Below, in pieces: positions 21,772 through 33,389 of a DNA stretch of 64,000 nt. Under the pieces are notes generated by a model. The model ran no database searches. It was not told where the DNA came from and worked only from the letters and a program-made list of their open reading frames with translations. Position 1 is the stretch's first letter. Each line of letters opens with the position of its first letter. Origin of the DNA: Muricea muricata (lineage: Eukaryota; Cnidaria; Anthozoa; Malacalcyonacea; Plexauridae); the NCBI GenBank assembly GCA_963855995.1, contig OY979731.1, positions 4,613,942-4,677,941 of the forward strand, in the 5' to 3' direction. A program made the position numbers and the translations under genes.

Positions 21772-21844
21772 CACAGTGGGAAATGAACCTACGATGCAAT
21801 TTTGTAATGCTAACCCAATGCCTTTCCAACTGGGCTACGCGGTC
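21772..21844 (-). other. tRNA-like relic / tRNA-derived SINE head
   Basis: The reverse complement starts GACCGCGTAGCCCAGTTGG, containing an A-box-like TAGCCCAGTTGG with a GCC/GGC D-stem. It ends GTAGGTTCATTTCCCAC, a T-arm-like stem with 4 of 5 pairs around TTCATTT, close to a B box. The span is 73 nt, tRNA-sized. The anticodon arm is poor, so it is not a functional tRNA. It is a plausible pol III promoter of a SINE running leftward. Confidence 0.45.
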
Positions 21845-21849
21845 AAGTT

Positions 21850-22335
21850 GGTTCGAGTGAGATTCCAAAAGAGAGGATAATTCCTTCGATATCAAGGTAA
21901 TCTAATATGGTAGAGTATTGGGCTAGCATTCTTAAGAGGAATTTAATTTATCCTGGGCATCCTAAGAGCGTCCTATCAGCGACACAAACTATTTGTACTT
22001 ACAAGACGACTCGGGCAGTGTTGCAGTTCCAAGCTCTCCAGAAGATTTCAACCAAGGCGGAGCAAAGAGCATCACTTGTTTCTTGTAGTGAGAAATGCAA
22101 ATATCTAAAATACACACATTGTGTATGTTACAGGATAATAACAATGAACCCAATACGAAGCATAGATACCAGATGCATGAACTACACGAGGCAGGTCGCG
22201 TCTCGTAGAAGGTCATACGCAATTGGCTAGTTCGAATTCTTGGTGTTCAAGCTGGTCAAGGAGATCATCCTAATCCAACCCCGATCTAACCCAATCAAAT
22301 TACATCTTCGAAGGGGTGCGACTCACCTGATCTAT
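21850..22335. other. Non-coding interval
   Basis: Short frames on both strands overlap but show no domain or codon signature. No RNA gene is seen. Confidence 0.35.
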
Positions 22336-22521
22336 CTACAATCCTGGCAAAAATTATGTGGACAGTAAACTTTCTAAGGACAGCGTCACATTTGCCTGAC
22401 GCTGACCTCCGCTTTAATAAATCCCCCCTCACCCCCTCCTCAATGCTGTTCAGTGTAATTTGTTGTTGACATTGCCAGCAACCAGTTGTGCTGTCTACAT
22501 TAATTTTTGCCAGGATTGTGG
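22336..22521. mobile_element. MITE with TIR CTACAATCCTGGCAAAAATTA
   Basis: The left TIR CTACAATCCTGGCAAAAATTATGTGGACAG matches the complement of CTGTCTACATTAATTTTTGCCAGGATTGTGG on the right, with small gaps. It shares TIR core and internal C-rich tract with the element at 17558-17811. Confidence 0.65.
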
Positions 22522-22529
22522 TATGTATT

Positions 22530-23065
22530 CCACGATTGGTCCATCGCTTGGTTCTAAATTTTTCTGCATCACAATGGTGCAAAGATCTAAGATACACGTG
22601 CATGAGAATGGATCAGGCTATACTTTTACTTACTGTTTAGTACCGGATGAAGAATCATTAAACAACAACAGTTTTAAAAAGACAGCCTGAACTGAGGCCA
22701 AGAGACCACAAGGACCACCCTAGAAACAAAACAATGGAATTTATACGCATTATTTAGTGTTGGTGACATGATGATGACAACCAAATAATATTCCAGTACT
22801 TTGTGTTGTACAATACCATATTTTAAATGATCCAGAGGACAGAACGTGAACCCTTGATTCCTCCATTCTGAGTTGAAGCTGCTGATACAAGAACCAAAAA
22901 TGATCATCTTCAGATCCTATGCAATAAGAAAACAACAGAGAAACGATAAAAAAGATATAACTTTATACGTGATACAATCGTTACGGAAGAAAGGTCTTTG
23001 TCAATGGGAGTTGAATTTACTTTATTTACTTTATCATACTGTATCTAAACGCTCCTTCTCGTGTA
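22530..23065. other. Non-coding interval
   Basis: No feature is supported beyond short shadow frames. Confidence 0.35.
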
Positions 23066-23621
23066 TTAAATAGTACTTTAATACAATTTTTCAATTCAAT
23101 AAGTTGCTAATTTAAGTTTCATGCAACAAGCAATCTTCAGGCAACATTACTAATACGGTTGATTTGTTACGTTATACTATTCGCGGTATGTTTGCTGACG
23201 CGTGTTCGTTTGAATCGTCCCGCGTGAAATTTGCGCGCATGCACGCATTTCGTGAAAAGTTCGCTACGTTTATTTAAACAAGACCTAGAATTACAATTAC
23301 GGAGTATTTGCAATTTCTCTTCTAGACATAAATTGCAACTACTTCCTCCAGCTTTGATTGAACTTGCTCGGGATAACTCGGGAACTATTAACACATAATA
23401 CAAACCGAGGCCTTGCCCAAATTTGGGCAACCACCAAGCACATATGACGATTTCACCTTTAGCTCTTAACCAATCAAAACTCCTAAAATATTTTCAATAA
23501 ATAACTGAAACAACATTATGACTATGTAATTTGAGACTTTGCATGATGAATTATATTATTTTATATAAGAAATTTGTGGAACACCATGTAATTAAATAGA
23601 TTTTATTGAAAATATCTAAGC

Positions 23622-23652
23622 TTTCGGCCCATTTGACTCAGCCCATCATCAG
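23622..23652 (-). ncRNA. Hammerhead-ribozyme-like core (PLE-2 left arm)
   Basis: On the minus strand CTGATGA, then GGCT...GGCC (4-bp stem with one G-U pair), then GAAA. It lies downstream of the GIY-YIG frame of the minus copy. Stem II is weaker than in PLE-1, and the cleavage triplet was not identified. Confidence 0.35.
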
Positions 23653-23770
23653 AGATAAATTACAACGGTTAAAACACGCAAGATATATGTACACGTCAAT
23701 TAATTACAATGTTCAAATGCGCGCGCGCGCTTGATAAAAGCAACTTATATTGCTACTAAAATGTAATTAC

Positions 23771-24896
23771 TTAATTACTAAACAGACAGGTCCAAGTGTC
23801 GTGAAGAGGCTTTCCTTCTTGCAGGATTGTTTTGTTTTTAAAGATTTCAACTGATTCACGGATTTGCCTTGAAAAATAATTTCTTACTGGCACCAAAAGT
23901 TCAGAATCATCCCATTTAATCGGATGGTCATTTTCCCACGCATGTTTCGCCAAAGCAGATTTATCGGGTTGGCATTTGCGGCAACAATCTTTATGTTCTT
24001 TCTGTCTAACTTTCAAGTTACGGCCTGTCTCGCCAATATACACCTTTCCGCATGAGCAAGGGATTCGGTATACCCCGGGTTTTATGTGTATACAGGAGTT
24101 GGTAGATTTTTTGATTGGAACAATGATAGACTTTTATACCAGACGATGCAAGGATGCGTTCAATTTGATGTGAAGTTTTGCCGAGATATGGAATACATAC
24201 CGATGTTAAAAATTCTTGCTTGATCTTATTGCTAGGGGTAGGTGGTGTAAGGGAAATCTTGTTTGATGGAAAACCATTTAGTTGAAGCACTACGTTAAGG
24301 TGATCTAATTCTTTGGTGATGCTTTCTTTATCGCAGACATTATATGCGCGGTTTACCAGGGTTTTGCAAACGGAAGATTTAATTGCAGGGTGATGAAACG
24401 ATCTGTAGTTGAGGTAACGATCAGTGTGAGTAGGTTTACGAAAAACGGCGTGATTTAATGTGCCATCATGATTTCTGGTCAAAGCGATATCGAGGAAGGA
24501 AAGAGAGTGTTTGCCGTCTTCATGCTGAATGGTGAATTTTATGGATGGATGGATGTTGTTTAGGTAACTTAGAAATGTGTCTAAATGTTCTTTTCCGTAC
24601 GACCAGATCACGAAGATATCATCGACAAACCGCTTCCACAATTTGGGAACGTATGTACTATTTGCCAGGGCAATCTGCTCAAAATGCTCCATGAAAATAT
24701 TTGCCAAGACAGGAGAAAGAGGTGAACCCATAGCGGCTCCACTAGTTTGTTCATAGAAGCCGTCCCTCCATTGAAAGCACGTATTTGAAAGACACAGTTT
24801 GAGCAGGTCTATGATTTCATCCACAGATAGCTGCGTGCGTCATGCAAGCTTATATCATCGAGAAGTTTCTGCTTGACAATATTGCAAGTCTCATCT
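23771..24896 (-). pseudogene. PLE-2 minus copy: reverse transcriptase 3' half plus GIY-YIG
   Basis: Frame 24824..24018 reads reverse transcriptase motifs: 'FQWRDGFYEQTSGAAMGSPL', 'SPVLANIFMEHFEQ', 'FVDDIFVIW' (the catalytic Asp pair) and 'SFLDIALTRN', 'AVFRKPTHTD'. After a one-base shift near 24090, the frame 24043..23771 carries 'VYIGETGRNLKVRQKEH' plus 'SALAKHAWENDHPI', the GIY-YIG nuclease. A deleted base near 24840 (gcgtcatg against gcgttcatg in the plus copy) breaks the upstream frame. The copy is 5'-truncated at about 24896. It would have served target-primed insertion of its RNA, but is inactive. Confidence 0.85.
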
Positions 24897-26426
24897 GCAG
24901 ACTACGATCAGAAAGTCTAGGAAATGCTCACTACACCAACTTATAGAAAACTGAAGAATGATCCAACTGCCTCCACAGAACGGAAAGTTACTAAGCATCT
25001 ACTTGAATTACGCAAAAACGATTTTTTAACAATTAATCTTTATCGCCGACTCCACCCATCAGCATCCACTTGTCCGAAATTCTACTGTTTACCAAAGATA
25101 CATAAACCTAACGTCCCACTCCGTCCAATTGTCGCATCAAGAGGCTCAGCTACCTACAACTTAGCACAACATTTGGTAACACACAACATCATGTTCTAAA
25201 CTCTTCATCTTTTATCCAAGAAATTAAAGATCTCCGCCTTGATCCAAATGATGTCTTGATCAGCTTTGACGTGGTAAGTTTGTTTACTAACGTGCCTGTT
25301 GACGAGACTTGCAATATTATCAAGCAGAAACTTCTCAATGATATAAGCTTGCATGAACGCACGCAGCTATCTGTGGATGAAATCATAGACCTGCTCAAAC
25401 TGTGTCTTTCAAATACGTGCTTTCAATGGAGGGACGGCTTCTATGAACAAACTAGTGGAGCCGCTATGGGTTCACCTCTTTCTCCTGTCTTGGCAAATAT
25501 TTTCATGGAACATTTTGAGCAGATTGCCCTGGCAAATAGTACATACGTTCCCAAATTGTGGAAACGGTTTGTCGATGATATCTTCGTGATCTGGTCGTAC
25601 GGAAAAGAACATTTAGACACATTTCTAAGTTACCTAAACAACATCCATCCATCCATAAAATTCACCATTCAGCATGAAGACGGCAAACACTCTCTTTCCT
25701 TCCTCGATATCGCTTTGACCAGAAATCATGATGGCACATTAAATCACGCCGTTTTTCGTAAACCTACTCACACTGATCGTTACCTCAACTACAGATCGTT
25801 TCATCACCCTGCAATTAAATCTTCCGTTTGCAAAACCCTGGTAAACCGCGCATATAATGTCTGCGATAAAGAAAGCATCACCAAAGAATTAGATCACCTT
25901 AACGTAGTGCTTCAACAAAATGGTTTTCCATCAAACAAGATTTCCCTTACACCACCTACCCCTAGCAATAAGATCAAGCAAGAATTTTCAACATCGGTAT
26001 GTATTCCATATCTCGGCAAAACTTCACATCAAATTGAACGCATCCTTGCATCGTCTGGTATAAAAGTCTATCATTGTTCCAATCAAAAAATCTACCAACT
26101 CCTGTATACACATAAAACCCGGGGTATACCGAATCCCTTGCTCATGCGGAAAGGTGTATATTGGCGAGACAGGCCGTAACTTGAAAGTTAGACAGAAAGA
26201 ACATAAAGATTGTTGCCGCAAATGCCAACCCGATAAATCTGCTTTGGCGAAACATGCGTGGGAAAATGACCATCCGATTAAATGGGATGATTCTGAACTT
26301 TTGGTGCCAGTAAGAAATTATTTTTCAAGGCAAATCCGTGAATCAGTTGAAATCTTTAAAAACAAAACAATCCTGCAAGAAGGAAAGCCTCTTCACGACA
26401 CTTGGACCTGTCTGTTTAGTAATTAA
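24897..26426 (+). pseudogene. PLE-2 plus copy: reverse transcriptase plus GIY-YIG, several lesions
   Basis: It starts upstream of the reverse transcriptase fingers (24.92 kb: 'LTTPTYRKLKNDPT', then 'KFYCLPKIHKPNVPLRPIVA'). The palm follows at 25256-26179 with 'LISFDVVSLFTNVPV' (motif A Asp), 'SGAAMGSPLSPVLANIF' and 'FVDDIFVIW'. GIY-YIG is at 26154-26426. Lesions are TAG at about 24919-24921 within the N-terminal frame, a frameshift near 25190 (the frame ends in TAA, then resumes as HHVLNSSSFIQEIKD), and a one-base frameshift near 26105 shared with the minus copy. The arrangement matches Penelope-like elements, but this copy cannot make one protein. Confidence 0.85.
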
Positions 26427-26544
26427 GTAATTACATTTTAGTAGCAATATAAGTTGCTTTTATCAAGCGCGCGCGCGCATTTGAACATTGTAATTAATTG
26501 ACGTGTACATATATCTTGCGTGTTTTAACCGTTGTAATTTATCT

Positions 26545-26575
26545 CTGATGATGGGCTGAGTCAAATGGGCCGAAA
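26545..26575 (+). ncRNA. Hammerhead-ribozyme-like core (PLE-2 right arm)
   Basis: CTGATGA (26545-26551), short stem GGCT/GGCC, then GAAA (26572-26575). It mirrors the left-arm motif and lies about 120 bp past the GIY-YIG stop. Upstream 'ATATCT' (about 26510) could pair with 'AGATAT' after GAAA, as a stem III would, but this is tentative. Confidence 0.35.
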
Positions 26576-27014
26576 GCTTAGATATTTTCAATAAAATCTA
26601 TTTAATTACATGGTGTTCCACAAATTTCTTATATAAAATAACATTATGACTAATTAACTGATAACTCGGGATTAGTATATACTGGTCAATTTTATCCCGA
26701 GCAAGTTCAATCAAAGCTGGAGGAAATAGTTGCAATTTATGTCTAGAAGAGAAATTGCAAATACTCCGTAATTGTAATTCTAGGTCTTGTTTAAATAAAC
26801 GTAGCGAACTCTTCACGAAATGCGTGCATGCGCGCAAATTTCACGCGGCACAATTCAAACGAACACGCGTCAGCAAACATACCGCGAATAGTATAACGTA
26901 ACAGCTCAACCGTATTAGTAATGTCGCCTGAAGATTGCTTGCTGCATGAAACTTAAAGAGCAACTTAATCAATTGAAAAATTGTATTAAACTATTTTTAT
27001 TATTATATAATTAT

Positions 27015-27056
27015 ATATATGCACACGCACACACATACACACACACGAATATTAGG
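27015..27056. repeat. TA/CA microsatellite
   Basis: 'tatatatatgcacacgcacacacatacacacacacg' is an imperfect dinucleotide tract just outside the right PLE-2 arm. Confidence 0.8.
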
Positions 27057-27059
27057 ACT

Positions 27060-27800
27060 ATCTTCCGCATATGCACAGGAATATGACGATACAAATATTC
27101 TCGGAGCTGACCAGACCAAGTCATGCACTGCACCTTTGTGTTGATAATGTGGAACAAATCTCTCCAGGACATCTTGCATCGTGACAAAAATAACTGCTCC
27201 AGCGAAGTTGCTGGTAAAGCCTAGAACAAGAAAAGGTACCTTATCAATTAAGACTGTTGGTTTGAAAAGTCATATATGCCCTTACGGGAGTAAGCGTGCT
27301 TTAATGAGAGATAAGCTTGCGTAACCCGATCAGATTGAAGGGGCGAGCAAGAAAGTCGAAAGAGAGAGCTAACGAGAGAAAACGATTGGCAAAAGGAAAC
27401 TTGAGGGGCAGAGGAGACCAAAGTAATGCATAACTATATAGTAATTCATTTGCGCATTTATCATATTGTTATTTTAATTATTTTGCATGTATTTGAACAA
27501 TATATAGTAAGTGTATTAATTTTGTTTATCATATAGTATTATAGTGTTTAGTGAAATTTGCTAATTTTCCCTCTAGTTCGAACTCATATATCAATATTGT
27601 GATGCCTCGAACAAGTGAATATCGAATAAAGAATCAATTACTGAGCTGATTGAATCCACTGAACTTGTTTGAGTTATACAAAGACGAAGTTCGAAACCTC
27701 ACGCAACCTCAAGTAAAACCCATAGGCTTATGATTAAACCCTGATTGCTACGCAATAGCCTATAAAGACTGCACAAACTTGTAAAGGAATACTACATGGA
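27060..27800. other. Non-coding interval
   Basis: No exon, RNA gene or repeat boundary is recognised. Confidence 0.35.
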
Positions 27801-27809
27801 GCCGGAAGA

Positions 27810-27812
27810 TTT

Positions 27813-27843
<31 letters not shown>

Positions 27844-28445
27844 CAAGCTTTGTCAAATCTGACCGGTGATCCCTACAGAGCTCATTGCTCCATTAACAGG
27901 GTACCTAGATTTAAATTTAACAATATTTACAAAGTTATTCGTTGTCCTCAGAAAGATAATCGGATAATACGTGAAAATACGAAACTGCATGTTCAAGAGA
28001 TCGTTTCATAACCTATATTTCGAGGCTTAATTTCTATCAACGAAAGCCAAAAAAGTAAAATTTAGCAAAAATCTGAGCAATCTGAGGTCAGCGGATGAAC
28101 CGGGCTATCTACTTACAACACATTTTATCTGCAAGACTGGACAACGGACGACAGGAATGACATTTAACACAGACAGTTTGAAAGTTTGGGGAACTTCAAA
28201 GTCATATACTAGTTCAGTCATCTTATGATAGTATTTCAACAAGTATGACTTAAATTGCCCAATTGTAACATCCGATCCACGGATATTTGGTGGTAGACTG
28301 TTGAATATTCTAGGAGTCCTGTTATAATAGCTGTTCTGATAAGTTAAGGTGTTTACTCTAGGTATCTTTATACTAATACCATTATTTATGTCGCTGAAAT
28401 AATCGAGGATTTTTAATCATACCAGGACAACTTCTGATAGTAAAA
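27810..28445 (-). mobile_element. LINE (non-LTR retrotransposon) 3' fragment
   Basis: On the minus strand an open frame reads 'NNGISIKIPRVNTLTYQNSY', then 'RTPRIFNSLPPNIRGSD', 'FKSYLLKYY', and stops at TAG (28107-28105). A 'R-x-x-x-x-W/F-N-S-L-P-x-x-I/V-R...F-K-x-x-L' tail is the usual C-terminal end of CR1/Jockey-type LINE reverse transcriptases. A 3' UTR of about 265 bp follows and ends in a (TAAA)n tail (TTTA repeats at about 27812-27840 on plus), typical of LINE insertion. It is 5'-truncated close to 28445, with a stop just upstream of the readable part. Confidence 0.7.
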
Positions 28446-28479
28446 ACACATATTAAATGTATTGTTACCAATGTTTATA

Positions 28480-29453
28480 CAAGGGGTTGCCAAAAAAAAG
28501 AGCCCCCTTCAAAAATGGCTTACCTGGATTATAAGGACTATGAATAAGGAGAATGTTAACAAAAATTGTGTTTTTGTACTTACATAGGTACCTGTGTGTA
28601 AGTACAAACAATAATTGTAATTCTTACTCATATGTGTGAAAAATAGATGCATTTGGTTAGTTTTTAAAATAAATTCAAAATGGCGGTTTTAAATTGGAAA
28701 CTTGCTAATGCAGTTGAATTATTTCTTCAGCACGTGTCTTCTCTGCATTAATTGTGCATAAACGACGAGGTGGGGTGTGTTGATAAATGTATGCAAATTA
28801 ATACTTTCATGCGGCAATTTTTTTGTAGCTTTTTCCTCGACCATGAGGTAGATTTTTACTTTAAAAACCCTAATCTAAAAATCAAAAACCAAATGTTGAT
28901 GATTGCTTGTTTCAAGACCCAGATTTTTTGTTAAAACAGCGTTTGGATTACTCTATGTCTACATTAGGTACTGATACATCACACGATAGGTCAACCAACT
29001 GAAGAAAACGTAAAGAAAGTGTGGCCTTGGAGTTAACTCTGCCGATAATAGAAGCACCTGCCTAAATAAATCGCATTCTAGTTGCGCATTCTTTTAAAGA
29101 CACCATTGTGCACATGAAATAATTACATTACCTACTACGCTACAATGTGCTTTCACATTTCGACCCACATTACTGAGTAATTTTTAAATATTTAAACATA
29201 TTTTTTGGCAAAGACTTTAATCATATTGCTGAAGTTTAGGTTCAAAATGGCGATTTTTAATTTGGTTTAAAACTCATTAAATGGATCTGTTAATAAGTAT
29301 TTAAGTAAGAATTGCAATTAGTGCTTGTTCTTACACACAGGTACCTATGAAGTACAAAAACCCAACTTTTGTTAACATTCTCCTTATTTATAGTCATTAT
29401 AAAGCAGGTAAGCCATTTTTGAAGGGGGGCTCCTTTTTTTTGGCAACCCCTTG
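28480..29453. mobile_element. 974-bp TA-flanked TIR element (CAAGGGGTTGCC ends)
   Basis: The ends CAAGGGGTTGCCAAAAAAA and their complement are flanked by TA on both sides. Inverted similarity continues about 110 bp ('gaatgttaacaaaa..tt' and the 'ggtacctgtgtgtaagtac' region). There is no transposase frame. It is a Tc1/mariner-type non-autonomous element beside the 5' break of the LINE. Confidence 0.75.
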
Positions 29454-29730
29454 TATGTTAACTAAGAGATCCCGTTTACACGGTGCGGATTCATGTGGTC
29501 ACGACATCAAGTTCGGTCAGTTTTTGGTCTTATTTACTCTTACCACTTTTTCTATGATCAGTTGTTGTTGAATTCTCTTATATGATTATAAATTCAAGAT
29601 CCATGCTCGTCTTGAAAGTCTTCAATTTGATATCGTGATCATGCACCATGTAAAGCCGGCCAAATGCTTTTCATTCCTAATAAATAGTGTATCATATTAC
29701 ACACAGAGGTTTTCGCGCGGATAATATTTT

Positions 29731-30118
29731 CCAGGGTGGAATCCATGTAAGCCTCACGCCGAAGTCACGTCAGGGTTTTTAAATAACACGCCAGGACGAA
29801 CACACCCGTGTGTCAATGACGTTCCGGGGGGGGGAGTGAAAATCATGAAAATTTTGACATTTTTCAAGTGTTTCCAGAGTGGCATGAAAAGTCCGACATT
29901 TTCCGAGGGTCCCAGAAGAAATTTCTGAAGGCTAAAAAATCACATTTTTAAGAAAATTTACCTAAAATACGCCAGATAAACGCCGAATGGTATTACAATT
30001 TGCGCCGGCGCTTCTCACGCCAGTACGCCAAGGATTTACAATCTGACGCCAGTGCGCCGAATATTTTCAAACTCCACGCCGAAGATCGTCGGCGTGACAT
30101 ACACGGATTCCACCCTGG
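29731..30118. mobile_element. 388-bp MITE, TIR CCAGGGTGGAATCC, 8-bp TSD AATATTTT
   Basis: The TIRs CCAGGGTGGAATCC(A/G)TGTA are inverted at both ends. AATATTTT is repeated exactly at 29723-29730 and 30119-30126. An 8-bp TSD fits the hAT superfamily. The interior has short repeats of 'cgccag.acgcc'. No ORF. Confidence 0.85.
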
Positions 30119-30445
30119 AATATTTTGCACGGTACTAAAAACTTCGCGCACTTGGTGCTGAATTTAAATACAAGGTAAAAACAAGAATTCATTTTACCTT
30201 TGCAATAACCTGTCGTCCTCCAGTAATGCTGGCCAAACTTAGTAATTCTAAATCTGGAAAACCTCGGGATATTTCCTAAGAAAGGCGACAAAATCTATGT
30301 GGACAAGGCATTCAACTGATTGGACAAGTATAACAAGCTCGTTTAGAGTATATACACGCAGTCACACACCATTTGATTGGCAGCAACAGTTGTGGGTACC
30401 AGTGATGATTGGGAAAGCCGTAACTCTACCTGAAAGTACAACGTA

Positions 30446-30862
30446 TTAAACAATTATTGAATGAGGTGGAGCAGGATATGAGGAATTATTAAGGCAGAGG
30501 GTTGTGCTGAGGGAAAAGTAAGATAACACAAGCAGCTAATAATGGAACAGCATGAAATTGCTCGTAAACTTTAATAAGCCAATCAGACTACGAAAAAAAT
30601 ATTGTCAAAACAATTGTTAGATTACAAGGTCAGTCAATATACGACAAAATTAGTCATAATGTTGTTTCAGTTATTTATTGAAAATATTTCAGGAGTTTTG
30701 ATTGGTTAAGAGCTAAAGGTGAAATCGTCATATTTGCTTGGTGGTTGCCCAAATTTGGGGAAGGCCTCCATTTGTATTATGCGTTAATAATTCCTCTCTT
30801 AATAATTCCTCTGCCTTAATAATTCCTCATATCCTGCTCGACCTCATTCAATAATTGTTTAA
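30446..30862. mobile_element. 417-bp TA-flanked TIR element
   Basis: TIRs of about 55 bp (TTAAACAATTATTGAATGAGG... and 'gccttaataattcctcatatcctgctc' with complements), flanked by TA at 30444-30445 and 30863-30864. It encloses an inverted copy of the 'cccaaatttggg...accaatcaaaactcc' repeat. A direct copy of that repeat lies just outside at 30905-31010. Confidence 0.7.
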
Positions 30863-31010
30863 TATTTGTTTTCAATATACAACAAAATGACTCATGTCGT
30901 ATATTTATTTTCAACCCCAAATTTGGGCAACTACCAAGCGGATATGACAATTTCACCTTTAGCTCTTAACCAATCAAAACTCCTAAAATATTTTCAATAT
31001 ATAATAATTT
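30680..31010. repeat. Inverted repeat pair (CCAAATTTGGG family)
   Basis: 'ggagttttgattggttaagagctaaaggtg...gcccaaatttgggg' at about 30690-30765 is the reverse complement of 30905-30990. A third copy sits in the left PLE-2 arm at 23415-23505. The family is dispersed and non-coding. Confidence 0.65.
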
Positions 31011-31019
31011 TGTTTATTG

Positions 31020-32032
31020 CACCAAATAAAAGCATAATCCACCGATGAGCAAAATTGATGACCAAAATTGATGAAACAACTCAACACCATATGGTGTTTA
31101 ACATCTAGAATTAGATTTTGAGACTTAGCAGTTAGCACGATGTTTGGAATCACTTGAAACTTCACAAATATTATTAAATAGATCTTCTTCAAACTTGGAG
31201 TTGCTACCGACATACAGTATTATAATCAAGATATAATGCTTCTAGCAGGTGGCCTCGTTCAAAGATGATTTTCTTAATTGCAACATTCGATGTAGCATCA
31301 GACTGGATACAGAAGGCCAATGAGAGTGTCATAATTAACGAGGGGCATTAAGTAAGAGAGGCCTGTGGCCTAGGGAATTCACTTAATGATACTGTAGGAT
31401 CCCTTATAGCCCTGCTGGGAAATAATGTTACCCATATATTGTACCTGAACACTGGACAGATTGATTGATGTCAGTTTAGTACATTCAGTTGCAAGAGAGG
31501 ACAGCCCTTTGCCTGTGATACGTTGACATCTCCTTAAATTGACCGTCCTCAGTCCATGACATTGATTAGCAATAATCTAACAAGTACAACCATTATGTTA
31601 AAAATGTATTTGGTACCAGCTAAAAAAATTTAATCGACATATGTTTCCTACCTGGCTACCTGCAAACCTGTACTTGTCAATTTTTGCCAACCTTCACAGT
31701 TCAAATCTTGGACAAGTTCCAAGATATTCCTTTCTCTTATACAATTCAAAATTTCATCTCTTGCTTGATATGCCTCTATATGTAAATATTATCTCCCGTC
31801 TACTATCTCCAAGAGTGGTCATCATCTGGTTTACCATCGATTCAATATTCATCACAGGTATATTGCTAATTTGTTTAAAATTAGTGAGAATTACGGTTCA
31901 GTTCACAGATAAATAAACTCATTACTTCTCTGCTTACTGAAACACATGTCTCTATCCCCCTTTAATGTCAGGAGACTCTTTTGAATTCTACTGTGTTTCA
32001 ATGGTTTTAAATCAACTCCATTGCTCCAAATT
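31020..32032. other. Non-coding interval
   Basis: A 91-codon plus frame at 31641-31916 is hydrophobic but has no domain or splice signal that I can support. Nothing else is seen. Confidence 0.35.
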
Positions 32033-33388
32033 AGCCTTTCTCACGACCTGCGAACAGGTGCATGTCCACCATGTTTGGGGTACCGAGTAGCGCGAAGAGC
32101 GAGATGGAAAACACGACAAAAGTTGTTTTTTAAAAGCAAACTACAATGTTGGAGTTGAAGTTTTAAATGGTTAAAAATAGGCAGGCAGTTTGATCTTTCG
32201 TTCGTAAGTAAAAAGTATAGTTACTTTCATCCTGGAGAAATTCTGGTGTCAAACTTGCAAAATATAAAGAGAAAAATGATTTTGAACGAGCGAGGAGCCA
32301 ACTCAAGGTGAGAACATTTTTTTACTCAATTGCTGGGTTTTCAAATCCGGGCTATGTCAATTCTACTACACCTAAGGTCATATCATTTGGTACATGTTAT
32401 CATGGACCGTTTCTGCATCTGGATTCGGTAAAAACAAGACACTAGCACAAAAATTTAAAGGTTTTTTTGTTGTTTTTAAAACATGGCCGCGATATTGACT
32501 CGACGGTTTAACGTTTTGTTCTTCGTATAGTAATATTTTCTGAACCCAAGCAAAATAAACACCAAAAAAGGTTGTAAGTGGTTGCACAAAACCCCTATAA
32601 ATTCTTAAATGTGAGCTACTGCACGTACATCAAATTTGAGCACTTTCAAGAGCAGTACATGTACCGCCTACTGCAAAGATTATAATTGCTGGCGTTATTA
32701 CTACAAAAGCTTACAAAAGCCCGTTTTCGAACGTCTAAAATTTCGTACACTTACTCCTAAAAATGCAGATTTATGACTAAGTAAACAGGTAATTTATAGT
32801 ATTTTAACAAAGGAAAGTCAGCAACCTTGTTTATTTCTATTTTAGTTTTGTTTTTGTTAAGTTTCAGCTAATATTTACTGTAGCCAGAGTCAAATCATCA
32901 TGAAACTTGTTGAGTCAATACGGCCGTGTCGCGATCATGTTTTAAAAACAACAAAAAAACCTTTAAATTTTTGTACTAGTGTCTTGTTTTTACCGAATCC
33001 AGATGCAGAAACGGTCCATGATAACATGTACCAAATTATATGACCTTAGGTGTAGTAGAATTGACATAGCTCGGATTTGAAAACCCAGCAATTGAGTACA
33101 AAAATGTTCTCACCTTGAGTTGGCTCCCCGCTCGTTCAAAATCATTTTTCTCTTTATATTTTGCAAGTTTGACACCAGAATTTCTCCAGGATGAAAGTAA
33201 CTATACTTTTTACTTACCAACAAAAGATTAAACTGCCTGCTTATTTTTAACCATTTAAAACTTCAACTCCAACATTGTAGTTTGCTTTTAAAAAACAACT
33301 TTTGTCGTGTTTTCCATCTCGCTCTTCGCGCTACTCGGTACCCCAAACATGGCGGACATGCACCTGTTCGCAGGTCGTGAGAAAGGCT
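32033..33388. mobile_element. Large foldback element with ~450-500-bp arms
   Basis: AGCCTTTCTCACGACCTGCG at 32033 matches the complement ending CGCAGGTCGTGAGAAAGGCT at 33388. The arms stay complementary past 'caactccaacattgtagtttgc' to about 32530 and 32930, around a unique centre of about 350 bp. AATT borders both ends, but being palindromic it may be TIR or TSD. No transposase is seen. Confidence 0.8.
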
Positions 33389-33389
33389 A

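Larger units (their letters stand above)
23066..26995. mobile_element. Palindromic Penelope-like element composite (PLE-2)
   Basis: The left arm (about 23066-24896) and right arm (about 25303-26995) are reverse complements over 1.6 kb with only a few differences. They join through a unique centre (24897-25302) that belongs to the plus copy. Each arm carries the 3' half of a Penelope-type ORF and the element's 3' region, including a (GC)n tract and a hammerhead-like core. The left arm has about 190 bp extra at 23393-23585, containing a repeat also found at 30.68-31.01 kb. Near identity means recent formation. Both copies are broken. Confidence 0.85.

Noticed and set aside
27796..28011. Plus frame starting with FYLFIYLFIYL
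   Set aside because: It reads through the (TTTA)n tail and 3' UTR of the minus-strand LINE.
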